A stretch of 64,000 nt of DNA from the NCBI GenBank assembly GCA_037179515.1, contig JAXCGZ010001897.1, forward strand, positions 61,001 to 125,000, written 5' to 3'. This DNA comes from Halocaridina rubra. Taxonomy: Eukaryota; Arthropoda; Malacostraca; Decapoda; Atyidae. Shown in pieces: positions 31,062 to 43,022 of this stretch; positions within the stretch are counted from its first letter, which is position 1, and the number at the start of each line of letters is the position of its first letter. The position numbers were made by a program, and so were the translations under genes. The notes under the pieces were generated by a model. It did not search any database. It had not been told where the DNA came from and saw nothing but the letters and a program-made list of their open reading frames with translations.

Positions 31062-33657
31062 CACAGATAATGTGTTGGATATTAAAAAAATTGAGTATGA
31101 ACCACCAATTGGAAAGAGTGACCACTGTGTGTTGTTGATGGAGTATATCATTGAAGATATTCTACCTGAGAGTAGAGGCACTGAGAACATGAGGAGGAAC
31201 TATCCAAAAGGAGATTACATCAAAAAGAATTAGCTTTTTGCAGTTATAGACTGGAGAACCTTATTTTACAACAAATCTGTACAAGAAATGTATGACATCT
31301 TTTGTGAGAAATATGGGAAGATAGTAGATTGCTGCATACCTGTCACCAAAGTAGGTGTAATTCATGCCAGAGAGAAATGGTTCAATAAAGAGTGTAAAAG
31401 AGCTAAGGAGTGTAGAGACAAATGCTGGAAAAGGTATAGGAGGAGAAAAAACATAAATGCCTGGCAGCCCTACAAAAGAGCAAGAAATAATTACCTAAGT
31501 AAAAGAAGAAAGGCAGAGAGAGACTATGAGAGGGACATCACCAGGAAGGCTAAAGAAAATCCCAAGCTTTTCCACAGCTTTATCAGAGGAAAACTGAAGG
31601 TAAAAGAATATGTTTTAAGGCTTAAGAGAGCGGATGGAAGCATCACTGAGACGGATGAAGAGATCTGCAAAGAATTGAACAAGGAGATTCAGTCAGTATT
31701 TACAGTAGAAAATACCCCACCCCCTCAGATTGCAGATATAGAAGATCATGGGCCGGTATTAGAGAACATCAACCTTACAGCCACAGAGGTATGCAAAGGA
31801 CTGATTCATAGATTCATAGATACATAGATTTTATTGCCAAATATTCAGCATACATACAGGAATAAATATGTACATTATATACAGAGCCACTAGCCTGCTG
31901 AGCAAGAGCTCCTTGGCAGGCAGTTTAATATACATTTCACATAATTTAAAGTATGACGGCAATAGTTAACCAACGCTGTAATATAGCAATCTCATACTTA
32001 TCTTGTAATAAAGCAAAACAGTAGCCTGACCTTTACCTGGACATAATGATGCACCAATACTGTATTAATTGTTATTCAACAGCTGCTTGATTTTGCCTAA
32101 TAAATAAATGCTGTCTGATGGAGTTAGATGTCCATAAAAATACAGGTCCTGATGATATATCCCCTCATGAACTTAAAAAATGCGCAAACTCAATATCAGT
32201 GGCACTAAGAATCATATTTAAAAAGTAATTGGAGTCAGGGGAGATTCCAAGATGCTGGAAACAAGCAAACGTGATACCTATCTTCAAAAAGGGAAGGAGG
32301 GATACGGCTCTGAACTATAGACCAGTTTCCTTGACCAGCATAGTTTGCAAACTTATGGAGAAACTACAAAGGAAACATATCTCTCTTCACTTGGAATCCT
32401 TCAACTTTTTGTCAGTGAGGCCACATGGCTTCAGAGAAGGTAGATCAACAGTAACAAACTTATTAGAATTTTATGATGAGGTAAGCCAAATCTTACAGGA
32501 AAGAGAGGGATGGGCAGATTGCATATTCCTAGACTTCCAGAAAGCGTTTGACACTGTTCCACATGGGAGACTTATTAGGAAGCTGCAAGCAATGGCTAGA
32601 ATAGGTGGAAATGTCTTGGAATGGATAAAAACTTACTTAGAAAGTAGGGAACAGAGGGTTAGAGTAAGACACTCAGTGTCTGAATGGAGAAGAGTTAGTA
32701 GTGGAGTTCCACAGGGTTCAGTTTTAGGGCCACTTTTGTTCCTTGTATATGTAAATGACCTACCAGAGTGTAAATTCATTCATGAATATGTTTGCTGATG
32801 ATGCAAAGATTGTGAAGAAAGTAGAAAACGAGAACAATGGTAGAGAACTTCAGGAAGATCTAAATAGGTCTGCATGAGTGGTCAGAAAAGTGGCTAATGA
32901 AATTCAGTACTTCAAAATGTAAGGTAATGAGAATGGGTACAAGTGCAAGAAGGCCCAAACTTGACTACTCAGTGGTTGGAGTACAACTTCAAGAGACAGA
33001 AAATGAGAGAGATCTAGGAGTAAACATACTGGCAGATTTGTCTCCAGAAATACATATAAATGGCATAGTAAGGGCAGCATATGCATTCTTATCAAATGTA
33101 GGGGTAGCCTTCAGGCACATGGACAAGGAAATGTTCAGAAATATTTATGTAACCTTATGTGAGGCCAAAATTCGAATATGCAGCCCCCTTTTGGAATCCG
33201 AACTTGAAAAAGCACATAGCTAAGCTTGAAAAAGTTCAAAGACATGCCACGAAACTGATGCCAGAAATACGTAATGTTAGTTATGATGAGAGGCTGAGGG
33301 AATTAGACTTACCATCACTCAAAGCTAGAAGATTGAGGGGGGATATGGTGACAGTCTTTAAATTCCTTTATGGTTTTGATAGATTGGATAGGGATCAATA
33401 TTTTGATATGGCAGGTTCTAGAACTAGAGGTCATAGTTTGAAGCTTCGTAAGAAAACTTCTTTGCAGGATGTAAGGAAATACTTTTTCAGTGAAAGAGTA
33501 GTTGATCATTGGAATTCGCTAAGAGAGGAGGTAGTTAATGCTATCTCAATCCATAGTTTTAAGGACAGGTATGATAAGTATCACTAAGTTCAAAATGGAA
33601 CCGATGAGAAGATGGGCTCTTTGAGTTTTTTCCAGTAAACACAATTAGATCATCACA
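31062..33657 (+). mobile_element. CR1-A copy f, interrupted by a 309-bp insertion
   Basis: Starts at the C-terminal end of the endonuclease (G-K-S-D-H-C-V near 31113), continues through the post-endonuclease region (31288-31800), is broken by an insertion at 31806-32114, and resumes in the RT. A 189-codon frame (32229-32798) holds [15 protein letters not shown] and G-V-P-Q-G-S. Small indels break it near 32770 and 33150. The last frame (33159-33587) ends normally at K-Y-H-stop. The tail repeat is decayed. Confidence 0.9.
31806..32114 (-). mobile_element. 5'-truncated retroelement insertion in CR1-A copy f
   Basis: Flanked by CTGAT (31801-31805 and 32115-32119). Read on the minus strand it ends in AATAAAATCTATG followed by TATCTATGAATCTATGA, a short-repeat 3' tail typical of CR1/L2-type elements. 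No coding sequence remains. Confidence 0.6.
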
Positions 33658-33798
33658 ACGTGTATGTATGTTGTGGAGGTTGGCTTTTGGTTCTCATGAG
33701 AACAGCACTGACCCATTCCAAATCTCTCACTATAATCTGTATACTCATTTTCGTTCCAAAGGTGGATCTGTGCATACTGCAAAACTAACACTCCTACT

Positions 33799-34842
33799 GT
33801 GAGGCTCATGGACCTTGAATCTCCTGACTTTGATGTTCTCTGGCTAAAAGTCTATCTCTCCACTACCACTATCTTCCTTTGCTTCTGCTTCTGTTCTCCA
33901 AACTCCACCGAGTTTGTGTTTATTTTTGAATATCTATTCTCGTGCCATGAGTCCTTGCTATCTTCTCACCCACATGCCGAAGTTCTCTACATTGGAGACT
34001 TCAATGTACACCACAGTGAGTGGCTTCATTCTTCTCACACTGATGTGGGACGAAGCGGGGCCCTTGCTTTCTCTATTACTCACGATCTGGAGCAAATTAT
34101 CAAACATCCTACTCGCGTTCCTGATCGTCACGAACATGCTGAAAACACTCTTGACCTATTTTTTACTTCTAATCCTTCAAACTACTCTTATTCTGTGCTT
34201 TCCCTTCTTGGCAAATCTGACCACTCTATGATCTCAGTCTCTTCCATTTTCGCTCTCTCAACTCCAATCCCTCCTGCTCAGCGCAGCCTTAGGCACTTTG
34301 AGCGTACCCAACATGAAAATTTGCGAAACTTTCTCTTTGACTTCCCATGGGATGACTACTGCTTTCGGTCCCGCAACCTTGATCAGGTAGCTCTAAAAGT
34401 TGCCAAGATCATGACAGCAGGAATGAACCGTACATCCCCCTCTTCTACAAAAACTTTCCCTCCCTCTAAACCTTGGTTTGACCATGCCTGCTCCATGGCT
34501 ATCCAGACTAGGAATCAGGCTCATCGATCTTATCTAGCCTCTCCTTCCGATTTAACTCGCTCTGCTTTTATTATAGCTAGGAATCGCTGTACAGCTCAGA
34601 TTCAAAGGTCTAAGGCTTCCTTTATAAGAAGGAAAGTTGATGACCTTAACTCCTCTCCCACTGACAAATACTTCTGGTCGTTAACCAAAAACCTCTCCAA
34701 AAACTTCTGTAACTCAAGCTTTCCCCCTCTCATTCGTTCTGATGGTTCAATAGCTTGCTCTCCCACTGATAAAGCCAATCTCTTTGGCTCTCATTTTTCT
34801 GCCAACTCTTCTATCAACGATTCCAGTGCACCTGTTCCTTAG
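33799..34842 (+). pseudogene. LINE-B ORF2, endonuclease and linker part (347 codons)
   Basis: Holds the endonuclease catalytic G-D-F-N-V (residues about 65-69) and S-D-H (about 139-141). After that comes a Lys/Arg-rich linker ending in N-S-S-P-T-D-K-Y-F-W-S-L, normal before an RT domain. It stops at 34840-34842 in what is elsewhere continuous coding sequence; the RT start (K-A-S-G-P-D-G-I-P near 34928) follows after the break. Confidence 0.82.
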
Positions 34843-35153
34843 TCTTTTCCCCTCTCTAACCCTGTACCCTCCATTATCCTTTCTTCACACACAGTTCATA
34901 AGGTTCTTCGCTCACTAAAGACGAACAAGGCATCTGGTCCCGATGGTATCCCTGTAAGGTTCCTTAAGGAGTTTGCAGATGAACTGGCTCCCGTGCTTTG
35001 CCGTCTTTTTTGCCTCATTCTGTTAACCAGTATCTATCCTTCATCTTGGAAGCATGCTCTAGTTCAACCTGTTCTTAGAAGGGTGACCGCTCTATTCCTT
35101 CTAACTATCGACCTATTGCCCTAACCTCCTCTATTGCTAAAGTTTTCGAAACT

Positions 35154-35996
35154 TTGCTCAATGCTCACTTCTTGAAATGCCTTGAATCTAACTTACTTAT
35201 CTCCGATCACCAGTACGGCTTCCACAAGGCAAAATCCACTGGTGATCTCCTGTCCTATGTTACTCATGTATGGTCATCTTCTCTGAGGAGCTATGGGGAA
35301 TCCTTTGTCATCGCCCTTGATATCTCTAAGGCTTTTGACAGAGTCTGGCACAAGGCTCTGTTGGCCAAATTCCCTGCCTATGGCTTTACCCCTTCTTTCT
35401 GTTCTCTGATTTCCAGTTTTCTTACTGACCGTTCTATATCTGTAGTTGTTGATGGCGCGACATCTAACCCTTTCTCTGTTACCAGTGGTGTTCCACAGGT
35501 CTCTGTTCTTTCACCTACTCTCTTCCTTCTCTTCATCAATGATCTTCTACAATCCCCATCATCCTCTCTTCTTCATGCCTTTGCTGATGATTCTACCCTT
35601 CACTTTTCCTCTGCCTTTTCTTCACAACCTTCATCTGTTACTCATAATCAATCTCGTATCACTCATTCTTCTACTCTTAACTCCGATTTGCAGAGAGTAT
35701 CTGAATGGGGCACTCAAAATTTAGCTAAATTCAATGCCTCCAAGAGACAGTTTCTGGCTATCTATTTATCTTCTCCTTTTGATAACCCTATTTTCTTCGA
35801 AACTAATGAAATCTACCCTCTTAACTCTATCAACATATTAGGAATCCATATAGCCTCTAACTTGTCTTGGGGGAATCACATAATCCAAATTTCTAAATCT
35901 TCATCCAAAAATTGGGGGTTTTGTTTCATTTTCATCATTACTTTTCCTCACTGCAGTTACTTAAAATTTACAAAGGTCTTATCCATCCCTGCTTAG
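35154..35996 (+). pseudogene. LINE-B reverse transcriptase core (280 codons)
   Basis: RT motifs in order: D-H-Q-Y-G-F-H-K-A-K-S-T-G-D-L-L, A-L-D-I-S-K-A-F-D-R-V-W-H (first catalytic Asp), S-G-V-P-Q-V-S-V-L-S-P-T-L-F (normally P-Q-G-S), F-A-D-D-S-T (catalytic pair), and thumb N-I-L-G-I. A frameshift near 35085 separates it from the upstream palm strand, and the frame changes again near 35912 to the C-terminal part (35912-36253). Confidence 0.85.
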
Positions 35997-36602
35997 AATA
36001 CTGCTCACATATCTGGGGTGCTTCTTCCTTTACTTATCTTCTTGATAGTGTTGAATCTAAGGCAGTCAGACTCATTAATGATTCTTCTCTTACTTCTAAC
36101 CTGGATTCTCTCTCTCTTCGCCGTAAGGTATCTTCCCTTTCGCTTTTCTATCGCTACTACTTCCATCGCTGCTCTGATGAGTTGGCGATTTGCATCCCTC
36201 CTCCACTGCCGAGGCGGCGTAAAACTTGCCAAGCGGCCTCATATCACAGGTAGTGTGTGGAGATTTGTAGCTCGTGGATTGGTTGGTGCAGCCACTGCTT
36301 CTTCCCATCTACCTCCAGACTCTGGAACTCTCTTCCTCCTTCTGTCTTTCCTAATTTTTATGACCTTTCATCCTTCAAAAAGCAGATTATCGTCATCTCA
36401 GAACCTAGTCCTCCATATATCTGGGTCCTCTGTACTTTGACTGTTATTTTCTGTCTGTCGTTTTCCTTTGTGTGACATTACCTCATCTCTGCCTTACCCT
36501 TAACCTTTTCTTTTCTTTCATCTTGGTATTTTCTCGTGCCCGGGCCTTTATTGATGAGGGCAGTTTCTGCCTTTCCCGGTGTCACACTCTTAAAAAAAAA
36601 AA

Positions 36603-36949
36603 ATGTGAGACATTTCTGACCTCCATCGATTAGCGACACAGAGGTGTGAGAGGCCAATGGGTTGAACCATAGATCTTGTCATCTCTCTGTAAACACACTT
36701 TACACAGGACACTACATGGGAAATGTCATGTTGCACCACTTGGGTCACACATGACATTACAAGGGTAATGTCATGTTACACCACTTGGGTAAAATCACTT
36801 TAAGTCACTCCCTACCGCCAACTCTTGGAATGCCCCATTTCAGGTGAAGCATTGCACATTTTAAAGATTGCCATCATCTGTTAATTATAATTATTTTAGA
36901 CAAAAACAGGGCAGAATTATCTATTTAGATGACTTCTCTTTAAGACATT
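36603..36949. other. Gene-free stretch
   Basis: A short direct repeat around TGTCATGTTRCACCACTTGGG occurs near 36723 and 36767; nothing else is seen. Confidence 0.45.
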
Positions 36950-37150
36950 AAGTTTAACATAATTATCTAAATAAATTGCTTCTCTGTATTACATATCAAA
37001 ATTTCACATAATTATTTAAATAGATTGCTCCTCTGTATTATATATCAAAGTTTCACATAATCATCTAAATAGATTACTCCTCTGCATTACATATCAAAAT
37101 TTCACATAATTATCTAAATAGATTACTTTTCTGTATTACATATAATTTCA
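36950..37150. repeat. 49-bp minisatellite, about four copies
   Basis: Units containing AATTATCTAAATAGATT, CTCTGTATTACATATCA and AATTTCACAT start at 36961, 37010, 37059 and 37108, exactly 49 bases apart, with a few substitutions. Confidence 0.88.
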
Positions 37151-37305
37151 CTATGCTTGTTAATGCATACTAAAGATTCCTGAAAAAGATTTAATTGTCA
37201 AGGATACACTCAATATATATAGAACATGTGATTTCTAAAAAAGATAAACAAAAGAAAAATATGTTTTCACAACAATCATTCTAATTGAAGAATTAAAAAA
37301 AAATT

Positions 37306-38618
37306 AAAATGAGAGAGATCTGGGAGTATACATACTGGCAGATTTGTCCCCAGAGATAAATATAAACGGCATAGTAAGGGCAGCATATGATTTCTTATCA
37401 AATGTAAGGGTAGCCTTCAGGCACATGGACAAGGAAATTTTTAGAAATATTTATGTAACCTATGTGAGGCCATGTCGCATGACTGAAGTCTTGCGGAAGT
37501 CACATGAAAGCCTGCTTAAGCCAGGATCTGAAACTTGTAACAAATCTTGAGGAGTAACGGTCGAGAGCACAGATGTTTTATTACATGTCCTCACTTTTAT
37601 TGGGTTTTGGGTCCAGGCCTCGTTTCCCTTGGTACCACCAAGATTTATGGCTAGACACATGGAACTAATTTCCGGCGCCAGGCACCCCAAGAGGCCTAAA
37701 ATATAAGGGACACTCGGTCCTCGAAAACACCACCAAAGGTTGTAAATATTTGACCTATATGTATGTACACGCCCTGGAGAGAGAGATGCCCCAATGGCAG
37801 CGGGCGATTTTGAACTTCTTCTGTTCAATAGGCCTGCTGAAATAGCCCCTCCCCAAAGAGGTGGGACTCCTCTTTGAACCTGAAGTCTATTGGCAGAACT
37901 GGATTACACGACACGCCCTACCCGTGGGGTATTTCAAGAATCCCCGAGACAGACAGAGAGGTCAGTCAGTATTTTCCCAGGGGCACGAATAGATCATAGA
38001 CTTTGATAGTCATAGGGTGGGAGCATTGAGGCGTCGAATATGTTGTACTCTAAAATAAAGTAAGATAAAGGAGCCACCGCTTGTTCATTCTTACCTTGCA
38101 CCCTTCTGGTATTAAGAGTAATGCAGTGATTAAGTCCTTACGACAGCCAAAGCTTGAATATGTAGCCCCCTTTTGGAGTCCGCACTTGAAAAAGCACGTA
38201 GCTAAGCTTGAAAAAGTTCAAAGACATGCCACAAAACTAGTGCCAGAAATACGCAATCTCAGTTATGTTGACAGGCTAAGAATTAGACTTACAATCACTC
38301 GAAGCTAGAAGATTGAGGGGGGATATGATGACAGTCTTTAAATTCCTTCATGGTTATGATAGAGTGGATAGGGATCGTTATTTTGATATGGCTGTCACTA
38401 GAACTAGAGGTCATAGTTTGAAGCTTCGTAAGAAAACTTCTTTGCAGGATGTAAGGAAGTACTTTTTTTTGGTGTAAAAGTAGTTGATCATTGGAATTCA
38501 CTATGAGAGGAGGTAGTTAATGCTACCTTATCATACCTGTTAAGGACAGGTATGATAAGTATCACTAAGTACAAAATGGAACCGATCAGGAGACGGGAAG
38601 ATACGAGCTTTGGGCTCT
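37306..38618 (+). mobile_element. CR1-A copy g, split by a solo LTR
   Basis: 37306-37472 encodes L-S-P-E-I-N-I-N-G-I-V-R-A-A-Y up to Y-V-R-P. The continuation (K-L-E-Y-V-A-P-F-W-S-P-H) resumes at 38146 and runs to the 3' UTR. It ends in the middle of the 3' UTR, where a minus-strand LINE-B copy begins at 38619. Confidence 0.85.
37473..38145 (+). mobile_element. Solo LTR, 673 bp, with GCCA target duplication
   Basis: Starts TGTCGCATGAC and ends CCTTACGACA, giving inverted ends TGTCG/CGACA. GCCA flanks both sides (37469-37472 and 38146-38149). Inside are a TATA-like AAAATATAAGGG (37698) and AATAAAGTAAG (38053). The interrupted CR1-A frame is continuous across it. No internal retroelement genes, hence a recombined solo LTR, probably Ty3/gypsy-type. 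Confidence 0.82.
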
Positions 38619-39251
38619 AATGATACACAAAGAAAGAGGACAGACTGAAGGAATAGTCAAAATACTGAGGATCTAGAGATGTGGCAGAATTAGGCCCTGA
38701 GATGACAATAAATCCACTTTTTGAAGGAAGAAAGGTTATAAGAGTTAGGAAAGACTGAAGGAGGAAGAGAGTTCCAGAGTCTGGAGGTAGATGAGATGAA
38801 GCAGTCGCTGCACCGATCAATCTGCGAGCTATAAATTTCTACACAGTACCTCTGAGACGAGGCCGCTTGGCGAGTGTAATGCGCCCTCAGCAGTGGGGGA
38901 GGGATGCAACCTACCAACTCATCAGAACATCGATGGAAGTAGTACCGTTAGAAAAGGGATAGGTATGATACCTTACGGCGAAGAGAGAGAGAATTCAGAT
39001 TAGAAGTAAGAGAAGGATCTTTTAATGAGTCTAACTGCCTTAGATTCAACCCTCTCAGGGCGATAAGTATAAGAAGTAGCACTCCAGATGTGTGAGTAGC
39101 ATTCTAAGCATGAATGGATGAGAACTTTATAGATTACAGTTAACTGTAAGGAGTTAAAGTAATGACGAATACGAGACTGAACCCCCAATTTTTTGGATGC
39201 AGATTTAGAATTTAGAATTATTTGATTCCTCCAAGACATGTTAGAGGCTTA
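38619..39251 (-). mobile_element. LINE-B copy s, left part
   Basis: Minus-strand LINE-B C-terminal region and part of the 3' UTR, without the terminal tail. It is broken at 39251 by the DNA transposon; its continuation is at 43599-43663. Confidence 0.82.
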
Positions 39252-39415
39252 CTCTAGGCTCTAGGAGGGAGTTCATGGCCATCTCTGTTTTACTCTTTCA
39301 ACCATGATTTTCTTGTTCTACACATCAGGGGCTTTCAGAAAAATTTGGGTGATCGATCTAAATTTGCCTAACTTTTGCTACAGAGGATACATTTCAAAAT
39401 CGCCGCCAAAATGTG
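39252..39415 (+). repeat. Left terminal inverted repeat
   Basis: Pairs with 43440-43598. Best conserved from the outer CTCTAGGCTCTAGG to the region around AAAATCGCCGCCAAAATG. Confidence 0.8.
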
Positions 39416-40130
39416 TGGGCAATGCAGGTCAAAGTTTCTCCTTGTTTTTTCAGTCATATAATGTACATAACCGATGAAATATTCACATGTATTAGCCAAT
39501 AATATGGTCACACATGAATAGGAATGCATCCAGAGTCATGTGGCATTCTTTTCATGGCTGTAATTCTAAAGTTTTGAGCCCTTACCTTGTTACAAGAAAA
39601 ATCACCCCAGGGGCATTCTTGGGAGCAGTGCGTCATAGACTTGGGGTTTGTTTTTACCAGGAGTGGGCCCCTTCCCAAGCTCAGCAGTGTCTTCCCTTAG
39701 CCAAGATATGAATTATTTAGTGCTCTCCAGCTCCATAGTGGGGATCTACTTCTATTTTTCTTCTCTTTCGCCTTGATCTCGATATCCTTTCCTTTTCCCT
39801 GTCTGAATCCTTCTCAGTTTAAAGCTTAGATTTAGATTGTAAGAAATTTTTTTTATTGATTTATCTGATAAATTTCTTCATTATGGTTTTAATTGTTTAT
39901 CAGATCAGTTATGATGATTTCAACAGTTATCTGTCTTCTGACAATTGCAGAGCATGCTGCATTTTACCATTGCTACATGGCAACGACAAGTTACATGAGC
40001 ACATTTGCCGCAGTGACACACCACACTCCAATGGGGCTCCAAAGATCTCCATGATGTCGAAGGAAGAAGATTTTCATTCTTATGTACAAAACCATAATCT
40101 AGTGGATCTAGATTTGCTGTTCCGATGTGG

Positions 40131-42850
40131 AGCTACCTGTCAAGAACATGCATGGTGGTATATGCATTGAAAAATACACGGTAGATGTGAGGTGTCAAAC
40201 CTTGAGGTGTTGGTGGCAGATTCTGGTGTGAAGCTGACTTTGAGAAGTGAAACTGATGTGTTTGAAGTTGGACAAAATTGCTGGGCTTGTTTCCAGCATC
40301 TACGACATGCACCAAGTACTGTTCTGCTGCTGGATCAATGAAGAAACTAGTGGAGCTGTTGCACCAACTCCTTGCAAGTAAACCACAGGTTTGGCCTTGA
40401 GAGCTGCTTTCTTTGTGCCTATTTTACTGGTGATGTCACATCCTGTTAGGCTGTGTAGTGCTGGAAGTACTGTGCACATGAGAGGACCCAATCTTGCATG
40501 CAAAATGTGAAGAGGGACAAAACAAGTAGTGTTGCCTCTCCCTGCTTTTACCCACAGTTCATGAAGACCTTCTTGAAGAAAGGTAGTCAAATGAAATAAC
40601 AGGGTAACTATTACATCAGTATCATTGGATACAACAACTCATTGTTTGTAACCTGCTTGGAGACAATCTAGTACGTGCATGGGTATGAGAAGATCTACTT
40701 CTTCAAGTTGGGACTGCAGGTGCTGCATGTTATCTTCTGCTCCATTGTGGATCTTTATACACTGCCATTCATTACTGTCCATGCATAGCTGGCTGAGAAT
40801 GGTCGGCTCTTCATGCGTTTCTGAAGGCCTTTCACGCAAGTATCCATAGATTAGTTTTTCCAGCTGCGCTATATTTTGACTTGATGGCCAGAATGATGTC
40901 ATATCCTAAGGAATTGGTGTCGAGAGCTAAGTACTACTGGAGTCGTGCTGCATCTCTGCACCCTCTCTGTATCTTTTACTGATGGGTTGTTATTGTAAAT
41001 GTCAAATATGTAATCACATCTGCCATAATGATGATACATGTCATTCATTTCTGCAAACTTTGAAAGCAGATCAGAGAAACTTGTGAGTCCAGATAGAGGC
41101 ACTCTGCAGATTGTTGCCATGACATCAATAAGGAAGGCTGAAGTAACTTTATGCTGATAGCAATACTCATCCGGCCTGAGGGTTTCCTCTAATTCACGAA
41201 TGAGTTGGCTCTTATCTGGTTTGTTCATGAGCCCATCATCACCAAACAGCATTGGAGAAGGTACAACATCATATGTCAGAAGAATGTCTGTACTGAGACC
41301 TCTATCGCTAGCTACTTTGATTGCTTTTTCAGTCATATTCATTGCTCTGATCACTTTCTTGACTGTTTTCTTAGGTTTATCTTTGATGGAGACCATTGTT
41401 TTGAGGTTCCCTCTTTGAATAGTGTCTCTTAGTTGGACAATTTTGTTGATGATCCTTTCACTGTGAAAAAGCCTGGTATTTCTTCATGCCTTTTTCAGAT
41501 GCATTAAGGACATCCTTTCTGATTTCTTCTGTCACCACTTGCTTTGTCACAAAGTTGTGTAGCTCTGTGGGACAATCTGCTGAGAATGGTGACCCTCTCT
41601 CTTCAATAAACTTCATCATATTTTGGACGTGTCCTTCTTGTCTGTTTGTGATTGCCTGTGATGATTCAAGCCATGCCTCAGCCGTGCTCTCATGGACACC
41701 AGCTTATTCATGGTGCAAGTTTTTCACAGCCATCATTTCATGGCAGATTATAATTCTGCATAACTTAGTGCAAGCCCTTGGTGGTTCAAGATAGTAGTAA
41801 AGATTTTTCCTCCACGTCCAAGACTGTGAGTTGATTCAGCATTCATTATATGCATTGATGTTTGCTTTCTGCCATGATGATGTACATAGTTCATGGTCTG
41901 GAACAAAGTTTGGATCTTTCTGCATCATTGAGAAGATAGGGAACCACCAGCGGTTTGTTCAGAAGTTTTATTATCTTCATTCTCTTCATTCTCAGATTCA
42001 ACTGCATCATCTATTTCTTCATCATTATCTTCATCTGTAGTGTCTACTTTCATCATTACAGCTTCAGCTGCTTTGGGGTATGTCAAAGGGTTGAAATTGT
42101 AGAGATATCCAAAAAACCTAATGGCTCATTCAGATCTTCAGCATCCCCAAATCTATCATCTAAATCAAAGTCATAACTGTTAAAACTTTGTCTCATCACA
42201 CTGGCACACACTTGTATGGGGTCAATACATCGAATATGCTCTGTCAAAACCTCTGCTCTGTTACATGGCACACTGTGAGCCATCAAAGACTTGCGAACCT
42301 CATCAGGATATGTGAAAGCAATAGTACTTCCAAACTGTCTCACCAGAAACACCTTCATATCTCTATTTTGAAATTGATGCTCCTCATCAACAACTCTATT
42401 CAATCGGTCTCTAATTGAAGAGAGTTCATAACCATTGTCACTTTTTAGCCCCACTTCTTTGAAGTCGCATTTGTTTGACTTATTGCCACATATGGTACAG
42501 CTTGAGAAGGTCACAGTTTTGGAATCTACAGGATCTGGAAGTGAATGCACAGCTGAGTGAGAACGAGTCAAAGTCCCATCTGGACTGCCAGTTTCATGTG
42601 AGGATTGTGGTGGGTTCCCTTTTTCGAATTTTTTGAGCGAGGTTTCATGGGTATACCTCTTGTAGCACTTATCTGAAAGATGGTAGAAAAAGTCGCTATT
42701 GGCTGGACGCAGTTTTATGCATCTTGCTACAATGTCATTTCGTATTTCGCTAGCCTCCAATATTCGTTTACATCCATTGGATGTGCTGACCAATTCTCTT
42801 GTGATGCCTCTTGACACATGACACACCTTTCCTTGTCATACATAACAGCT
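40131..42850 (-). pseudogene. Broken transposon gene with zinc-binding-like N-terminus and PIN/FEN-like C-terminal motifs
   Basis: Read 5' to 3' on the minus strand. A start region (M-Y-D-K-E-R-C-V-M-C-Q near 42845) is in a different frame from a 247-codon part (42826-42083) with C-x2-C-type motifs (C-T-I-C-G-N-K, Y-H-L-S-D-K-C-Y). A 165-codon part follows (41396-40899), then parts at 40902-40639 and 40590-40300. The last includes S-N-D-T-D-V-I-V (near 40620) and L-T-G-C-D-I-T-S-K-I-G-T-K-K-A-A-L, which resemble the D-x-D and G-C-D-Y...G-x-K-x-A motifs of FEN/XPG nucleases. At least four frame breaks, so not functional here. Role in transposition is unknown; the nuclease link is inference from two short motifs. 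Confidence 0.62.
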
Positions 42851-42984
42851 TCAGGACTTGATTTGACTTGAAAGTTGAATGGAATCCATCATTAAGGGTT
42901 AATTAGGACTCTTTAGACTTATTCTGAAATGAAAAATAAATCAGTATGAATGACATTTACTTTGCTTTACTTTTACAAGTCCAC

Positions 42985-43022
42985 AACCTTCTCCTGGCTC
43001 TAGGGGGAGTTCGTGGCTATCT
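42985..43022 (+). repeat. Internal extra copy of the transposon terminal sequence
   Basis: CTCCTGGCTCTAGGGGGAG and the following GGCTATCTCTGTTC match the outer 38-40 bases of the left terminal repeat, in the same orientation, about 580 bases inside the right end. Confidence 0.65.

Larger units (their letters stand above)
33700..36602 (+). mobile_element. LINE-B copy r: most complete copy in the window
   Basis: Contains the C-terminal half of an AP endonuclease (Y-I-G-D-F-N-V-H-H near 33991, T-L-D-L-F-F near 34150, G-K-S-D-H near 34212), a linker, RT and the C-terminal region. It ends with GGTGTCACACTCTT and poly(A) (36591-36602). The first part of the endonuclease is missing, so it is 5'-truncated. 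Clade uncertain within the Jockey/I-type group. Confidence 0.88.
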
